Positions 12,872 to 12,896 of a stretch of 12,896 bases of DNA are shown here, piece after piece. The stretch comes from Acholeplasmataceae bacterium UBA5769 (lineage in GTDB: Bacteria > Bacillota_I > Bacilli_A > Acholeplasmatales > Acholeplasmataceae). Position 1 is the stretch's first letter. Each line of letters starts with the position of its first letter. A program made the position numbers and the translations under genes. Where the stretch lies: the NCBI GenBank assembly GCA_002418725.1, contig DIER01000038.1, positions 4,189 to 17,084 on the forward strand, written 5' to 3'. A model generated the notes under the pieces. That model saw nothing but the letters and a program-made list of their open reading frames with translations. It was not told the origin of the DNA and did no database searches.

Positions 12872-12896
12872 TTATTTGTCTCTAGAAACGTAGGAA
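12872..12896 (-). CDS. Possible C-terminal end of a gene entering from the right edge
   Basis: In one minus-strand frame the last codons read SYVSRDK and then TAA (12872-12874), six bases before the terminator hairpin. The spacing fits a gene end, but seven codons are too few to prove the frame or name the product. Confidence 0.3.

Overview
The window looks like a chromosome segment of a low-GC, wall-less or Firmicutes-related bacterium, most likely of the Acholeplasma/Paracholeplasma type (Mollicutes). This is inferred from AT-rich coding, strong Gram-positive ribosome binding sites, and a core gene order (rluB, cmk, S1 gene, der, gpsA, hup) that resembles the Bacillus cmk-ypfD-der-gpsA-hbs region without its sporulation gene. 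TGA is used as a stop (der, the HTH gene, the lipoprotein gene) and TGG codes for Trp, so the standard bacterial code applies. Mycoplasma-type recoding is therefore excluded. Every gene seen lies on the minus strand, so transcription runs from right (12896) to left (1).

From right to left: at the right edge the last codons of an unknown gene may be present, followed by a strong terminator (12843-12866). A decayed 54-codon remnant of an FMN-binding domain protein (12633-12797) follows, with a TGTGA-N6-TCACA dyad just upstream and its own terminator (12578-12601). Next is a tightly overlapped three-gene unit: a polytopic membrane protein with a DUF2975-like C-terminus (11584-12513), a small YozG-like HTH regulator (11372-11584) and a histidine-rich lipoprotein (10554-11375). 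It has its own promoter and terminator.

The housekeeping block follows: rluB (9704-10441), cmk (8986-9645, with an internal promoter), a five-domain S1 protein gene (7581-8984), der (6251-7555) and gpsA (5251-6246, TTG start). It ends in a terminator that overlaps the gpsA stop codon. Two GNAT acetyltransferase genes and a small membrane protein gene (3687-5204) come next, then hup/HU (3250-3525) with its own promoter and terminator. A DUF2207 membrane protein gene (1234-3144) and an ankyrin-repeat protein gene (72-1043) complete the window.

Functionally, the central block covers rRNA pseudouridylation (RluB), ribosome assembly (Der), an S1 RNA-binding protein, CMP/dCMP phosphorylation (Cmk), glycerol-3-phosphate supply for phospholipids (GpsA) and nucleoid structure (HU). 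The flanks are accessory: membrane sensing or regulation, a lipoprotein, acetyltransferases and an ankyrin scaffold. Seven of the eight promoter candidates carry an extended TGn -10 element. Several intergenic spaces hold clear dyads (1092-1115, 1146-1185, 3183-3204, 10465-10479, 12786-12803). I found no tRNA, rRNA, CRISPR array or insertion sequence.
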